Shown: in pieces, positions 1-9,060 of the stretch
Layout: each line of letters starts with the position of its first letter
Position numbering within the stretch: position 1 is the first letter of the stretch
Translations under genes and position numbers: made by a program
Notes under the pieces: generated by a model
What the model was told of the DNA's origin: nothing
Database searches by the model: none
What the model saw: only the letters and a program-made list of their open reading frames with translations
Assembly: GCA_963931925.1 (NCBI GenBank)
Contig: OZ007570.1
Coordinates: forward strand, 404,501 to 468,500
Origin: Onchidella celtica
Lineage: Eukaryota > Mollusca > Gastropoda > Systellommatophora > Onchidiidae
Length of the DNA: 64,000 nt
Direction: 5' to 3'

Positions 1-805
1 ACATGTTCTGTCTGTCTGTTCTGGACATGTTCTGTCTGTCTGTTCTGGTGATGTTCTGTCTGTCTGTTCTGGTGATGTTTTGTCTGTCTGTTCTGGTGAT
101 GTTCTGTCTGTCCGTTCTAGAGATGTTCTGCCTATCTGTTCTGGAGATGTTCTGCCTGTCTGTTCTGGAGTTGTTCTGTCCATCTGTTCTGGTGATGTCC
201 TGCCTATCTGTTCTGGTGATGTTCTGTCTGTCTGTTCTGGTGATGTTCTGTCTGTCCGTTCTGGAGATGTTCTGCCTATCTGTTCTGGAGATGTTCTGCC
301 TGTCTGTTCTGGAGTTGTTCTGTCCATCTGTTCTGGTGGTGTCCTGCCTATCTGTTCTGGTGATGTTCTGTCTGTCTGTTCTGGAGATGTTCTGCCTGTC
401 TGTTCTGGTGATGTTCTGTCTATCTGTTCTGGAGTTGTTCTGTCTATCTGTTCTGGAGATGTTCTGCCTGTCTGTTCTGTCTATCTGTTCTGGAGATGTT
501 CTGCCTGTCTGTTCTGGTGATGTTCTGTCTATCTGTTCTGGAGTTGTTCTGTCTATCTGTTCTGGAGATGTTCTGCCTGTCTGTTCTGGTGATGTTCTGT
601 CTATCTGTTCTGGAGTTGTTCTGTCTATCTGTTCTGGAGATGTTCTGCCTGTCTGTTCTGGAGATGTTCTGCCTGTCTGTTCTGGAGATGTTCTGCCTGT
701 CTGTTCTGGTGATGTTCTGTCTATCTGTTCTGCCTGTCTGTTCTGGTGATTTACTGTCCGTTTCTGTTCTGGTGATGTTCTGTCTGTCTGTCAGTTCTGG
801 AGATG
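1..805. repeat. 24-bp minisatellite
   Basis: About 33 head-to-tail copies of a 24-base unit close to TGATGTTCTGTCTGTCTGTT plus CTGG, with drift between copies (GTCTGTC, GCCTATC, GTCCATC) and higher-order blocks of several units that recur together. The period is a multiple of three, so all frames stay open and give long low-complexity reading frames; none looks like a protein. The array runs off the left edge of the window. Confidence 0.95.
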
Positions 806-1258
806 TTTTCTGCTACAAGTTGTGAAAAATCCTATTGTAAGTGAACAAATAAACTGATATGGTTTTGCTGTACAAAACAAATGGTGAAGATGCCATGTTT
901 CTTTAGAACATGATATGAAAATGCAAAAATGTAATTGATTGATGTTTTGTTTGTACATTGTATTTGGAATGTTAACACAGGTCAATCTGAAACCACAGTT
1001 ATTTTTCTCTAAAACGTGCAAAACTATGAAAATAATCACTACATGTAGTTTTATGAGGACAGTATTGTGTGGGCTGTTAGAGTATGTGATGAGTGGGCAC
1101 AGAATGGACGTAGAAAAAGAAGTTACAATTTTACATGTGTATTTTATTTTAATTTACAATGCTGTTTGCCTGACCAACTGGTCACGGTTGTTGTCTGTGA
1201 TGTCTCAGTCATGGCAGATCCTGATCCAGCTTAGCTAGTGATGTTTTCTTTCCACCAG
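806..1258. other. intergenic or intronic sequence, no gene seen
   Basis: AT-rich sequence between the minisatellite and the terminal exon at 1259. It ends in a pyrimidine-rich acceptor (tttctttccaccag), so it is probably the last intron of the gene whose final exon follows. No other coding signal was found. Confidence 0.5.
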
Positions 1259-1675
1259 GTCAGACATACAACACTCATTGGTGGACATGGACAAACAGGT
1301 GGACATGGACAAACAGATGGACAGACAGGAAAACATGAAGAGAAGAACAAGAAGCATGTAGTGGAAGTGGCAGGACCAATCCTTCCTCATCACTCACTCA
1401 ACATTGCTTCATTGTTGCACCAGGACCACCAGTGTCAATCAGCCTGTATGCAGTACAGTACACACCAGCCCACTGCAGCTTTCAATGCGACCATAGAATA
1501 TCGACAGGAGAAACACAAACTGGCAAGTGGTCTCAGCAAAATATTGGTAGACATTTCTCTGGCAAATTGTGGACTCTTGCAAGACGTCAAAGGGCAGTTA
1601 ACTTCTCCGATTCTTGATTCAAGAGCATATGTGAAAGAATTGGACATTTCTCCATCTGGATATTCTTGGCTGTGA
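1259..1675 (+). CDS. terminal exon of an unidentified gene
   Basis: A frame of 138 codons opens directly after a good 3' splice site and ends in TGA at 1673. An AATAAA lies 18 bases beyond the stop, with a GT-rich stretch after it, as expected for a last exon. The first part is Gly/His/Gln/Lys-rich and low in complexity (GGHGQTGGHGQTDGQTG). The C-terminal half has mixed composition and looks like folded protein, ending SPSGYSWL. I do not recognise the family. The upstream exons would lie left of the window, so the 24-bp array could be intronic. An ATG at 1238 keeps the same frame, so a short single-exon reading cannot be excluded. Confidence 0.5.
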   Translation, partial: VRHTTLIGGHGQTGGHGQTDGQTGKHEEKNKKHVVEVAGPILPHHSLNIASLLHQDHQCQSACMQYSTHQPTAAFNATIEYRQEKHKLASGLSKILVDISLANCGLLQDVKGQLTSPILDSRAYVKELDISPSGYSWL

Positions 1676-1692
1676 CATTGCTGACATCTGTA

Positions 1693-1698
1693 AATAAA
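1693..1698 (+). terminator. polyadenylation signal (AATAAA)
   Basis: A canonical AATAAA follows the stop of the exon at 1259-1675 by 18 bases, and a GT-rich stretch (gaatgtttttgtgcc) follows. This supports that exon as a real 3' end. Confidence 0.55.
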
Positions 1699-2017
1699 AG
1701 TGATTATTTATGAATGTTTTTGTGCCTTATATTTTTTTTTCGTTCTCATTCAGAAGTCTAAATCTCTGAGTGTTCAACCAGAGGTCAGTGTGAAGCTCTG
1801 ATGAATGATGATACTTAGGAGAGGTTCAAATATAATCTTACACCTTTTTTTGGGGACTTTTTGACCCCCCCCTCCCTTACACTTTTCTTACATTTGCTTC
1901 TCTCTCCCCCCCCGTAATATTACAATAATACATGTAATAATTATACATTGCACACGTACTCTTTCTTACAAATGAGGGGAAAATGAGACTCATGTCAAAG
2001 TCAATGTCAAAATTGCC
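1699..2017. other. intergenic, no gene seen
   Basis: Includes polypyrimidine/poly-C runs (ccccccctccc). A similar motif, ttacacttttcttaca with C-runs, recurs at about 2800-2860, on the far side of the piggyBac-like element, so that element may have landed inside an older repeat. Confidence 0.4.
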
Positions 2018-2625
2018 TTAACTCATTCACTACCGCGAGCCGTGTTTCACGGCTCGTCTGGCAGCCATGGCTGGCCCATGTGCCGTGTTTCACGGCTCGA
2101 ATAATACACATCCAAATCCAGACCGGTTTTTCAAAGTTAAGAAACACAAATCCAATCCAACATTCTGGAATGGTTTATGAACTTCCTGTTGCTAAATTCG
2201 ACCGGGAAAAAACACATTAGAGCTACTTTGAAGAGAGATTATCGATCAAGTTTTGGATTTTTTTTCATTTTTTGTGTGTGTCAGAGGTGTTGGTTTTCTT
2301 GCTGTAACTTCTTTATTTCTCTAATGTTTGTGAAATTCACGTGGATTATATATGAATGGATTATAAACAATATTGTGGAGTTTTTTTTTCTTCACATTGT
2401 TTTTGTTTAACCCTTACAATAATTTTTATCTCTCAAAATAAGTTTTGATCTACATATTTATAAAGTTCAGCATTTTACCTTTCTTTTGACATATAACATG
2501 TGTTGGTTGGTTAACATAGATGTAGCCAAAAATTAGAATTTTATAGAGAGGTCTAGCACCAAAAAGTAGGTCCAAAATCTGGCCTGGGCCAGATATGGAA
2601 AATGCCCTGGTAGTGAATGAGTTAA
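2018..2625. mobile_element. piggyBac-like MITE with TTAA ends
   Basis: A 608-base unit bounded by TTAA on both sides. The left end reads TTAACTCATTCACTACC and the right end is its exact reverse complement, GGTAGTGAATGAGTTAA. TTAA targets with short inverted ends are the mark of piggyBac-type transposons. The inside has a hairpin-forming repeat of GCCGTGTTTCACGGCTCG near the left end and no transposase, so the copy is non-autonomous. Confidence 0.7.
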
Positions 2626-3323
2626 ATTAGTTATCATCAACAAAGGGGTTTTTCATCATATAAATGTCAAAGATATTTCTAAAAACACGGACATCTGCTG
2701 AGCTATCTTGAAAATCCGGGTCTTCTTCCTGCTCTTTCTCCTCTTCCTCTTCTTCCTCCATCCACCTCACAAAAGTGTAATATTACATCGGTTCAAGACC
2801 CCCCTCCCCCTTCTTACACTTTTCTTACAGGAGCCAAACACCCCCCCCCCCCCCTCCGAGGCGTAAGATTATATTTGGATGTCCCCTTATCAAACATTTT
2901 TTAATATTTTCCCTGCCCACAGACTAATAAAATACCTAGACTGGATGATCCCATTGTGTGACATCACAAAACAGCGAAAGGTCATGAACCATCCACCATT
3001 ATAGGTTTACGGTAGCAACCAACTCTTCAGCATAGCTACAATTTTTAATGATACCATTTTGAAGCGCCTACTGAACGTGGAAGTTTGGTTCTGCACCAAG
3101 ATATTATTACATGTACAACCAATCTTGACAAATAAAAAGAAATTTCCACTGCAGATGGAACTAGAATCGGAATTTCCCGAGCGGCGGCCATTTTGGTTAT
3201 ACGGTCACTGCTCGGGAAATTCCATAAAAAACGACACAGCCAGAAAATCGTGTTTCCAGTCTGGTTAATTTATTAGTCTGTGTCCTTGCCAAGGCTTTGG
3301 GGGAATTTTAAAGAAAAGTATAC
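2626..3323. other. intergenic, no gene seen
   Basis: Purine/pyrimidine-skewed sequence with C-runs at 2806-2860. A GC-richer patch near 3170-3220 (gcggcggccatttt) forms a short inverted pair of gaatttcccgagc and gctcgggaaattcc and may be a small foldback. Confidence 0.35.
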
Positions 3324-3470
3324 CAATACAATTTATTAGCCATGAGAGATAGGCCACGCCAATACAGTTTATTGGCCATGAGAGATAGGCCACGCCAATA
3401 CAGTTTATTAGCCATGAGAGATAGGCCATGCCAATACAGTTTATTAGCCATGAGAGATAGGCCATGCCAA
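3324..3470. repeat. 36-bp tandem repeat, about 4 copies
   Basis: Four near-identical 36-base units containing AATACAGTTTATTAGCCATG and AGAGATAGGCCA. The period is a multiple of three, so frames stay open on the minus strand, but there is no protein signal. Confidence 0.9.
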
Positions 3471-4659
3471 CAACTGCACAGAAATTGAAATAAAATTGTC
3501 ATTTCCTAACAAACTTGCAGTGAATTTTCAAACTTTCAGAATGGTTGTATGAATGGATTGGGTATGTGGGCACAAAGTTAAGATTTTTGGCCATGAATGT
3601 AAGAATCATACTTATTCAGATCACCTGAGCTGGATTTGTATCTTTCATGGAATGGAAACAAATATGAACAATTTCAGGACTGGGAAAAAATACATATGTA
3701 CATGTAGTTAAAAAACACTCAGAAGGTGTCAGATAACTCAAACCAATTTACAGGAAGCGGAGAGAGCAGCCTTTTTCAAAAGGAAGTCACTCAGTTGAAC
3801 TGATGCCCATGTAGTTTCGAGGCATCACATTTTCCCAATTCGTCTTGGGTTGAAGTTGAACATTCCAATACCAGAAATGTGTCTTGGCTTGAATTTAGTA
3901 CAATAGTACCCAGAGTGTTAAAATACCCACAGTAGGGTAAATATGTAATGGTGAATCAGAATTGGTTCCCACTGATATTTTTCAAAGCAAGCGAGTGAGG
4001 GTCAAAGTACATGTATTGTGTGTGTCATGAGCTGAGTTTGGGGATCCAGTGAGTAGTGTTAGTGTGATCAGACCCTTAGAGTAAAAGGTGGGATTTTGTA
4101 GGTTAATGTACTCACGCCCTAAGGCGGTGAGTTGTGCAAGGAGTCCCGAGGCATGTGAGCTCGGCACGAGAGTCAGAAGGTGAGACAAGAAACTTTCACG
4201 GGGTTTGGCTGGAGGTATATAAGCTTAAGTCGCCATTGTTTAATCAGAGAACGGCTGTGGAAATCATTCGCTCCAGTGAAAGCTACATGAAATGTATATC
4301 TTTCTACAAATGAGCTAGCAAAGAATAATATTCACTAACAAGAAATTCTGTTATTGCAACATGATCAATCGAATTTTGCCTTAACATGCTATAGATCTTA
4401 CTTTTTACAATGCACTACTTTTGTCTCAGTGGACTTACTCTGTCCGTCTACTCAACTGTCAAGGCTATTTCACTAAAGCTTTCTGTCCAGTTCTACAAGA
4501 ATAGTTGAAAAGATTTAATACATTTCATTTACATGTACATAGATGATACACACACATATTGCTGCCGTTTCTACACTCCCTCTTATATTTTTGTATTATT
4601 CCAAGGTGATGATGATGATTCTTATATTTATATTTCTCTTTATTTTCAAGAGTAAATAA
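3471..4659. other. no gene; possible LTR-like promoter segment
   Basis: No coding sequence recognised. At 4210-4222 there is a TATA-type box (gaggtatataagctt) below a stretch beginning TGTCATGAGCTGAGTTTGGG at 4025. A similar opening (TGTCACGAGCAGAGTT) occurs at 9061. These could be diverged LTR fossils of one family, but I could not find paired ends or target duplications. Confidence 0.3.
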
Positions 4660-4930
4660 GATGATTTCGTGTTCTTATTGTTATTAATGTATATTACTGG
4701 CTAGTATTCTGTAACATTTCAAGTGGATCTGGACAGGTGGAATTCATCAGGCGAAAAAATTTAGTGCCTATTAAGTTTTATGTGAAGTGGATGATGGACT
4801 TGCACCATCTGTCAGTGCCAGTTGGGTTACTAATAATGTTTTTATTATTTTTTTCTATGTGTGTTGTTTTCCGGCCTTTTCTCTCTGCATGGTTGTAACA
4901 AAAAATACAATGCATGTTTTACTCATGGCC
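4660..4930 (+). repeat. left arm of a ~260-bp inverted repeat
   Basis: This stretch (for example TTTCAAGTGGATCTGGACAG and CGGCCTTTTCTCTCTGCAT) recurs in reverse complement at about 6990-7247, with several base differences and short indels. The two arms bracket about 2 kb that includes the LTR-element fossil at 5.4-6.7 kb. They are either the ends of one larger element or two copies of one repeat in opposite orientation. Confidence 0.65.
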
Positions 4931-5059
4931 AACCAATTATCAAAATAATAATAATAATAATAATATCAACAGACACGAGGAAATTACTGATAAAGTCTAA
5001 TCATATCAGTTTGATTGGATACTCAACTCTTCTGTATATCAATGCATTTTAATGCATGT

Positions 5060-5280
5060 TTGTTTCCTCTAAAATGTATCATGATTAACAGGAGTCATGA
5101 ATGTATGTATGTACACCAATTTAAACTAAGGCTGAGATAAATTGTTATTATTATTTCCTCTAAATTGTATTATGATTTATGGGTGTCAAGAATGTGTTCA
5201 TGTGTGGATTGATATGATATCTGATGACAATGATAAAGAACAGGCTGAAATAAACTGTGGTCTTGACTTGTTTTCAAAAA
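5060..5280 (+). repeat. duplicated LINE-tail-like unit
   Basis: Two diverged tandem copies of a unit that starts TTTCCTCTAAAATGTAT and ends GGCTGARATAAA. The last part (GATAAAGAACAGGCTGAAAT through CTTGACTTG) recurs at 7540-7578, again directly before a GTAGGGGGTATA block. The AATAAA-type ends suggest 3' tails of retroposed sequence; I cannot name the family. Confidence 0.45.
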
Positions 5281-5284
5281 AAAA

Positions 5285-5406
5285 GTAGGGGGTATAATCT
5301 GGACTGGGGGGGTATAGTCTGGCCTAGCCCAAAGTAACCCCGGGGTATAAACTGGCCTAGCCCAGTTTAACCCCGGGTATAGTCTGGGCGGGGGGTATGT
5401 TCTGGC
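5285..5406. repeat. GGGGGTATA/TCTGGCCTAGCCC repeat block
   Basis: Several imperfect copies of a GGGTATARTCTGGCCTAGCC-type unit in alternating orientation. A related block lies at 7592-7746. Both follow the same tail (CTGTGGTCTTGACTTG), so the two loci are copies of one compound repeat. Confidence 0.6.
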
Positions 5407-6740
5407 CCGTTACACCGGTCGAAACGTTTGGTAATTCCCGGTACGCAAAAAGGATGGCGGGAAGCTGACGATCCCAATCGTTTGGCTTATCAGCAGACAC
5501 TCGCGCAAGCATAGCTTTCATGCTGGCGTTCCACCTCTCGCAGCATCCATTTGATTGTGGGTGGTAAGGCGATGTTAATCTCTGCTTAATACCTACCAAT
5601 TCTAATACTTTCCTAAACAGATCAGAGGTAAATTGAGGTCCTCTGTCTGACAAGATCTCGGTTGGAAAACCCACGCGTGCAAAAATGGTAAGAAGGGCTT
5701 CAGCCACATGGTCGGCTGAGATGTCCTTTAAGGGGATGGCCTCCAGCCAACGAGTAGCGTAGTCAATAAGAGATGGTATAAATCGGTGGCCTCTGTCCGA
5801 TTTCTCCAGAGGCCCAACTAGATCTACGGCTACGCGCTGGAACGGTGTGGAAACCAATGGCATTTCCTGTAAGGGGGCCCGCGATGCTCTTCCCTTAGGG
5901 GTACGTTTTTGACATATGTCACATGTTGACACAAAACGGTTAACATCCGCATAAACACTCGGCCAAAAGAAATGAGATAATATTCGTGATTTAGTTCTAG
6001 CTTTTCCTTGGTGGCCTGATAACGAAGTGTCATGTGCCAAACGAAGTATGTCGCGTCGGAAGGATCTTGGAACAACGAGTTGAAGGATTGTCTCACGTTT
6101 ACCTCGGAAGTTCCGGTACAATAAATTATCCTTCAATACAAACTTTGAAGTATCCGGCGCTGTAGGGTCAACCTTTGCGAACAACGGTTTCAGTGTTACA
6201 ATTATCAGAACGCTGTTCGTCATAAAATATGGTGGGAGTTACGTCAAAACCGAAAGCAGGGGTATGTAATGGACCCTCAGGCTTGCGACGTGTTTGTTGA
6301 CGTGTGGTCGCATATGCGATGTCAACGGCCTCGCTCCAGATTTCTAAATCACCGACAGGAAATTTTGGAACTTGTGGTATATTCCCTATGATCAAATCTG
6401 CGACTGGATTTGGTAGTACGCACGCGGTAACAATACCTGTAATAAAGGGAGTGTCAACATAAATCTCCGCAAGACGGAACCGCTCGACGGATCCACCAAA
6501 GGTTATACAAGTCGCCTCTTTATCGAGAAATTGTGTAGGGCGGACTAGCGACTCTCGAACGCCGATTGTTGTGCATCCGGAGTCTCTCAGCACAGACGCG
6601 GGTATCGCATTGACGAGGCCCTTATAAAGTGTTAACTCGCCCAGCTCATGTAGGGCTGACATGACTGGAACGGCGTTTGATTGTCATCTGTCTTGAACGC
6701 AACCGTCGTCCTCATAAGGTGGCGATCTGACCGAACAAGC
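5407..6740 (-). mobile_element. LTR retrotransposon fossil (Ty3/gypsy, protease and integrase part)
   Basis: On the minus strand this stretch encodes a retroviral-type aspartic protease with an LRDSG core (about 6560-6600). After a short linker an integrase follows, with its H2C2 zinc-binding region (about 5900-6080) and an rve core with LVGPLE, DRGPQF and SPYHPQSNG motifs (about 5520-5850). Gag, reverse transcriptase and LTRs were not seen, so it is a partial, broken copy with perhaps one or two breaks in what remains. Protease runs straight into integrase, the same order as in the larger element at 33.7-40.8 kb. It shows no fresh ends and is probably older than that copy. Confidence 0.85.
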
Positions 6741-6989
6741 ATTAAAAAGCATTATACAAAAGGATTCAAAATCCATTCAAATTGATATGATTAGACTTTG
6801 TCCGTTGGTGTTATTATTCTTTTTTTTGTTTTGTTTTTTGTTTATAATTCCATGAGTTAAACATAGATTGTATTTTTTTGTTTTGTTTGGCACCACTGAC
6901 ATGTACCTAGTGGCAAGGTATGAAATAATTATAAGACTCATCTGCATCTTATTTTAATTTTTGAAAATCAGAAATGTGCTTGGTATGTC

Positions 6990-7247
6990 AGCACAATTAG
7001 ATCTACATACAAAGTTACACTGATGCAGAGAGAAAAGGCCGGGAAAGAACACATAGAGAAAAAAAAAACACAACATTTTTATAACCCAGCTGGCGGATGA
7101 TGCAGTTCCATCATCCAGCAGACATTAAATACTTCACATAAAACTAAATACATACTAAATTTGTTTCACATGATGAACTTAATCTGTCCAGATCCACTTG
7201 AAACGTTACAGAATGCTAATCAGTAATATACAATAATAACAATTCAC
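6990..7247 (-). repeat. right arm of the ~260-bp inverted repeat
   Basis: Reverse-complement partner of 4660-4930. Its outer edge touches the small transposon copy that starts at 7248. The differences between arms show that they are not recent copies. Confidence 0.65.
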
Positions 7248-7540
7248 GAAATATAAAAACCACAGAAAAACTGTGGGGTCGCAGCAGGGCTATAAGCAAA
7301 GTCAAAATTGGGCAAAAAGAAAAAGTTGTATGTTGCAAAACCCTGCGTGAGACATAAAACCCAAACAATATAAAGCAAACTAAAGAGAAGACAGAAAATA
7401 CAAATTTTCGGCTTTCGCCTTTTTCAGGTGAAAAAAAAAAAAAACTTCAACAGGAACGAAGTGAAACAGTTTACTTAGCTGCGAGTTCTTGCTTCGTTAG
7501 CAGCACCAAAGCACGTCCGTCCGCCAAAAGCATGGAAGCG
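7248..7540 (+). mobile_element. MITE copy, family A (one end missing)
   Basis: Starts with a terminal sequence that holds a perfect small hairpin (CCACAG-AAAAA-CTGTGG) followed by GGTCGCAGCAGGGC, then an interior with CAAAGTCAAAATTGGGC and CTTCGTTAGCAGCACCAAAGC. The interior matches 58261-58510 closely. The opposite terminal repeat, seen at 58515-58560, is absent here, where GCATGGAAGC runs into other sequence. Confidence 0.7.
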
Positions 7541-7746
7541 ATAAAGAACAGGCTGAAATAAACTGTGGTCTTGACTTGTTTTTTAAAAAAAAGTAGGGGG
7601 TATACTCTGGGCTGGGGGGGGGGGGGGGTTATAGTCTGGCCTAGCCCAAAGTATACCCGGGGTATAAACTGGCCTAGCCCAGAATATACCCCGGGCCAGT
7701 TTAAACCCAGGTATAGTCTGGGCGGGGGGTATATTTTGGCCTGTTA
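7541..7746. repeat. second copy of the compound GGGGGTATA repeat
   Basis: Begins with GATAAAGAACAGGCTGAAAT and CTGTGGTCTTGACTTG as at 5231-5272, then carries the GGGTATA/TCTGGCCTAGCCC units, with a G-run at 7614-7628. It is slightly longer than the copy at 5285-5406. Confidence 0.6.
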
Positions 7747-7763
7747 GGGTACCTACAGACAGC

Positions 7764-8651
7764 ACGCTTGACGCTTGAGAAAGCGAGCGCCTGTTAAAAA
7801 GCGCTTGCTGAATATTGAGGGGCACACAGATAACGCTTGTCGCGAGCGCTTGCTCTGGGCGCCATCTGAAAATGAGAGTTGATTTGGCGCCATGGCGGTT
7901 TCGTCTGACGACGAATTATTATTGCTGGACATTGTTTTACCTATACTTAAGTCCTTGGAAAACGAAAAAGAATAGCTGTTCATGAAATTCATCAGAAACG
8001 AAGAGAAGAAGGTGAATATCATCACCTGTTTCCTAGACGGTAAAACCACCCTAATCGATTTCATTCATACATGAGAATGAGTCTGGGCACATTTTATTAC
8101 ATCTTGGGAAAAATAGAACCTAAAATAATTAAGACCTGGTGCAACTGGCATCAATCCATTATGGCAGAGGAACGCCTTGTCATCACGCTAGTCAAGCTTC
8201 ACTTTCAAACACTTTTTAAAAAAAAATGTAATGCAGACACTGTGTTATCAAGTACCGGTATTGAAGTTTTTTTTCTTTTTATTCTTTATTCTTAATCTTA
8301 GCACTGCTGTGATGAGCGATTCGACGTCCATTTGTAATTGTTGAGGTTATAATAAACTACTGTGCGCTACACACTAGGCCTGACTTCTCTGCAGACAACA
8401 TAGCTTAACCCCTTCAATAAACTACTGTACGCATGATTAAAAAAAAAAAAAGGCCTAACTTCTCTGCAGACGACACACCCTAGCCGCTTTAAACGCGAGA
8501 AAGAATTAACAAACAATTCTTTACGCTTTACAAGCGTCGCGACAGACAGCAAGCGCTATAGAAAAGCTTTGTCTCTGAATGGTACTAGAGATATATGAGA
8601 AACATTACAAGCGCTTGTCTACACGCGCTCGCTTGATCAAGCGTCAAGCGT
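7764..8651 (+). mobile_element. PIF/Harbinger relic with inverted terminal repeats
   Basis: The ends are inverted copies of about 45 bases: ACGCTTGACGCTTGA, then AAGCGAGCGC and AAGCGCTTG, at 7764-7815 and in reverse at 8603-8651. Inside, an ATG at 7892 opens a short acidic N-terminus (MAVSSDDELLLLDIVLPIL) of the kind found in Harbinger nucleases. About 8071-8220 reads MSLGTFYYILGKIEPKI and later EERLVITL, matching the HARBI1-type pattern 'RMs..tF..ll..v.p.i ... eeRLaitL'. The catalytic DDE part is absent and the frame is broken by stops, so this is a dead, internally deleted copy. A duplicated TTCTCTGCAGAC-containing unit lies at 8345-8480. Confidence 0.65.
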
Positions 8652-9060
8652 TATACATAAACTGTTTTTTGTTTCCTTGCTGAGCTCGAAATAAAGCATC
8701 GAATATTTTAAAAATCTTTTTGATACTGTACCCATGTAGGCCTACTGACTTTGTCCGATCTGGGTGGGGAGACAGGGGTGGGGGGCACTTTTTTATTTGA
8801 AACTTGAAGTGTGAAGTGAGGCGTGGGACAAAAACGGTTGAGAAACATTGATCTACAGTAAAGAGCACCAACATTTTGACCGAATACACTACTCCTACTG
8901 CTAGCCTATTTTATATTTTATACACTTGATACTGATGGTCATCTTCAACTTCAACTTCGACACTATATCAAATTTCATCCAGACATTACAAAGTGAGAAA
9001 GCTACAGTTGGATGCTTATGTATACAATGTAAGCCTACATTGTATATTATGTATATAGGT
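8652..9060. other. intergenic, no gene seen
   Basis: No coding or structural signal beyond short low-complexity runs. Confidence 0.4.

Noticed and set aside
3-825. Long open frames of repeated MFCLSVL / VLPVCSGD peptides
   Set aside because: They are a by-product of a 24-bp tandem repeat; three frames are open at once and no start, splice or domain evidence supports a protein.
4860-5052. Short + strand frame with Ile-rich run
   Set aside because: It lies within the inverted-repeat arm and its neighbour; the run is from (ATA)n and no homology is visible.
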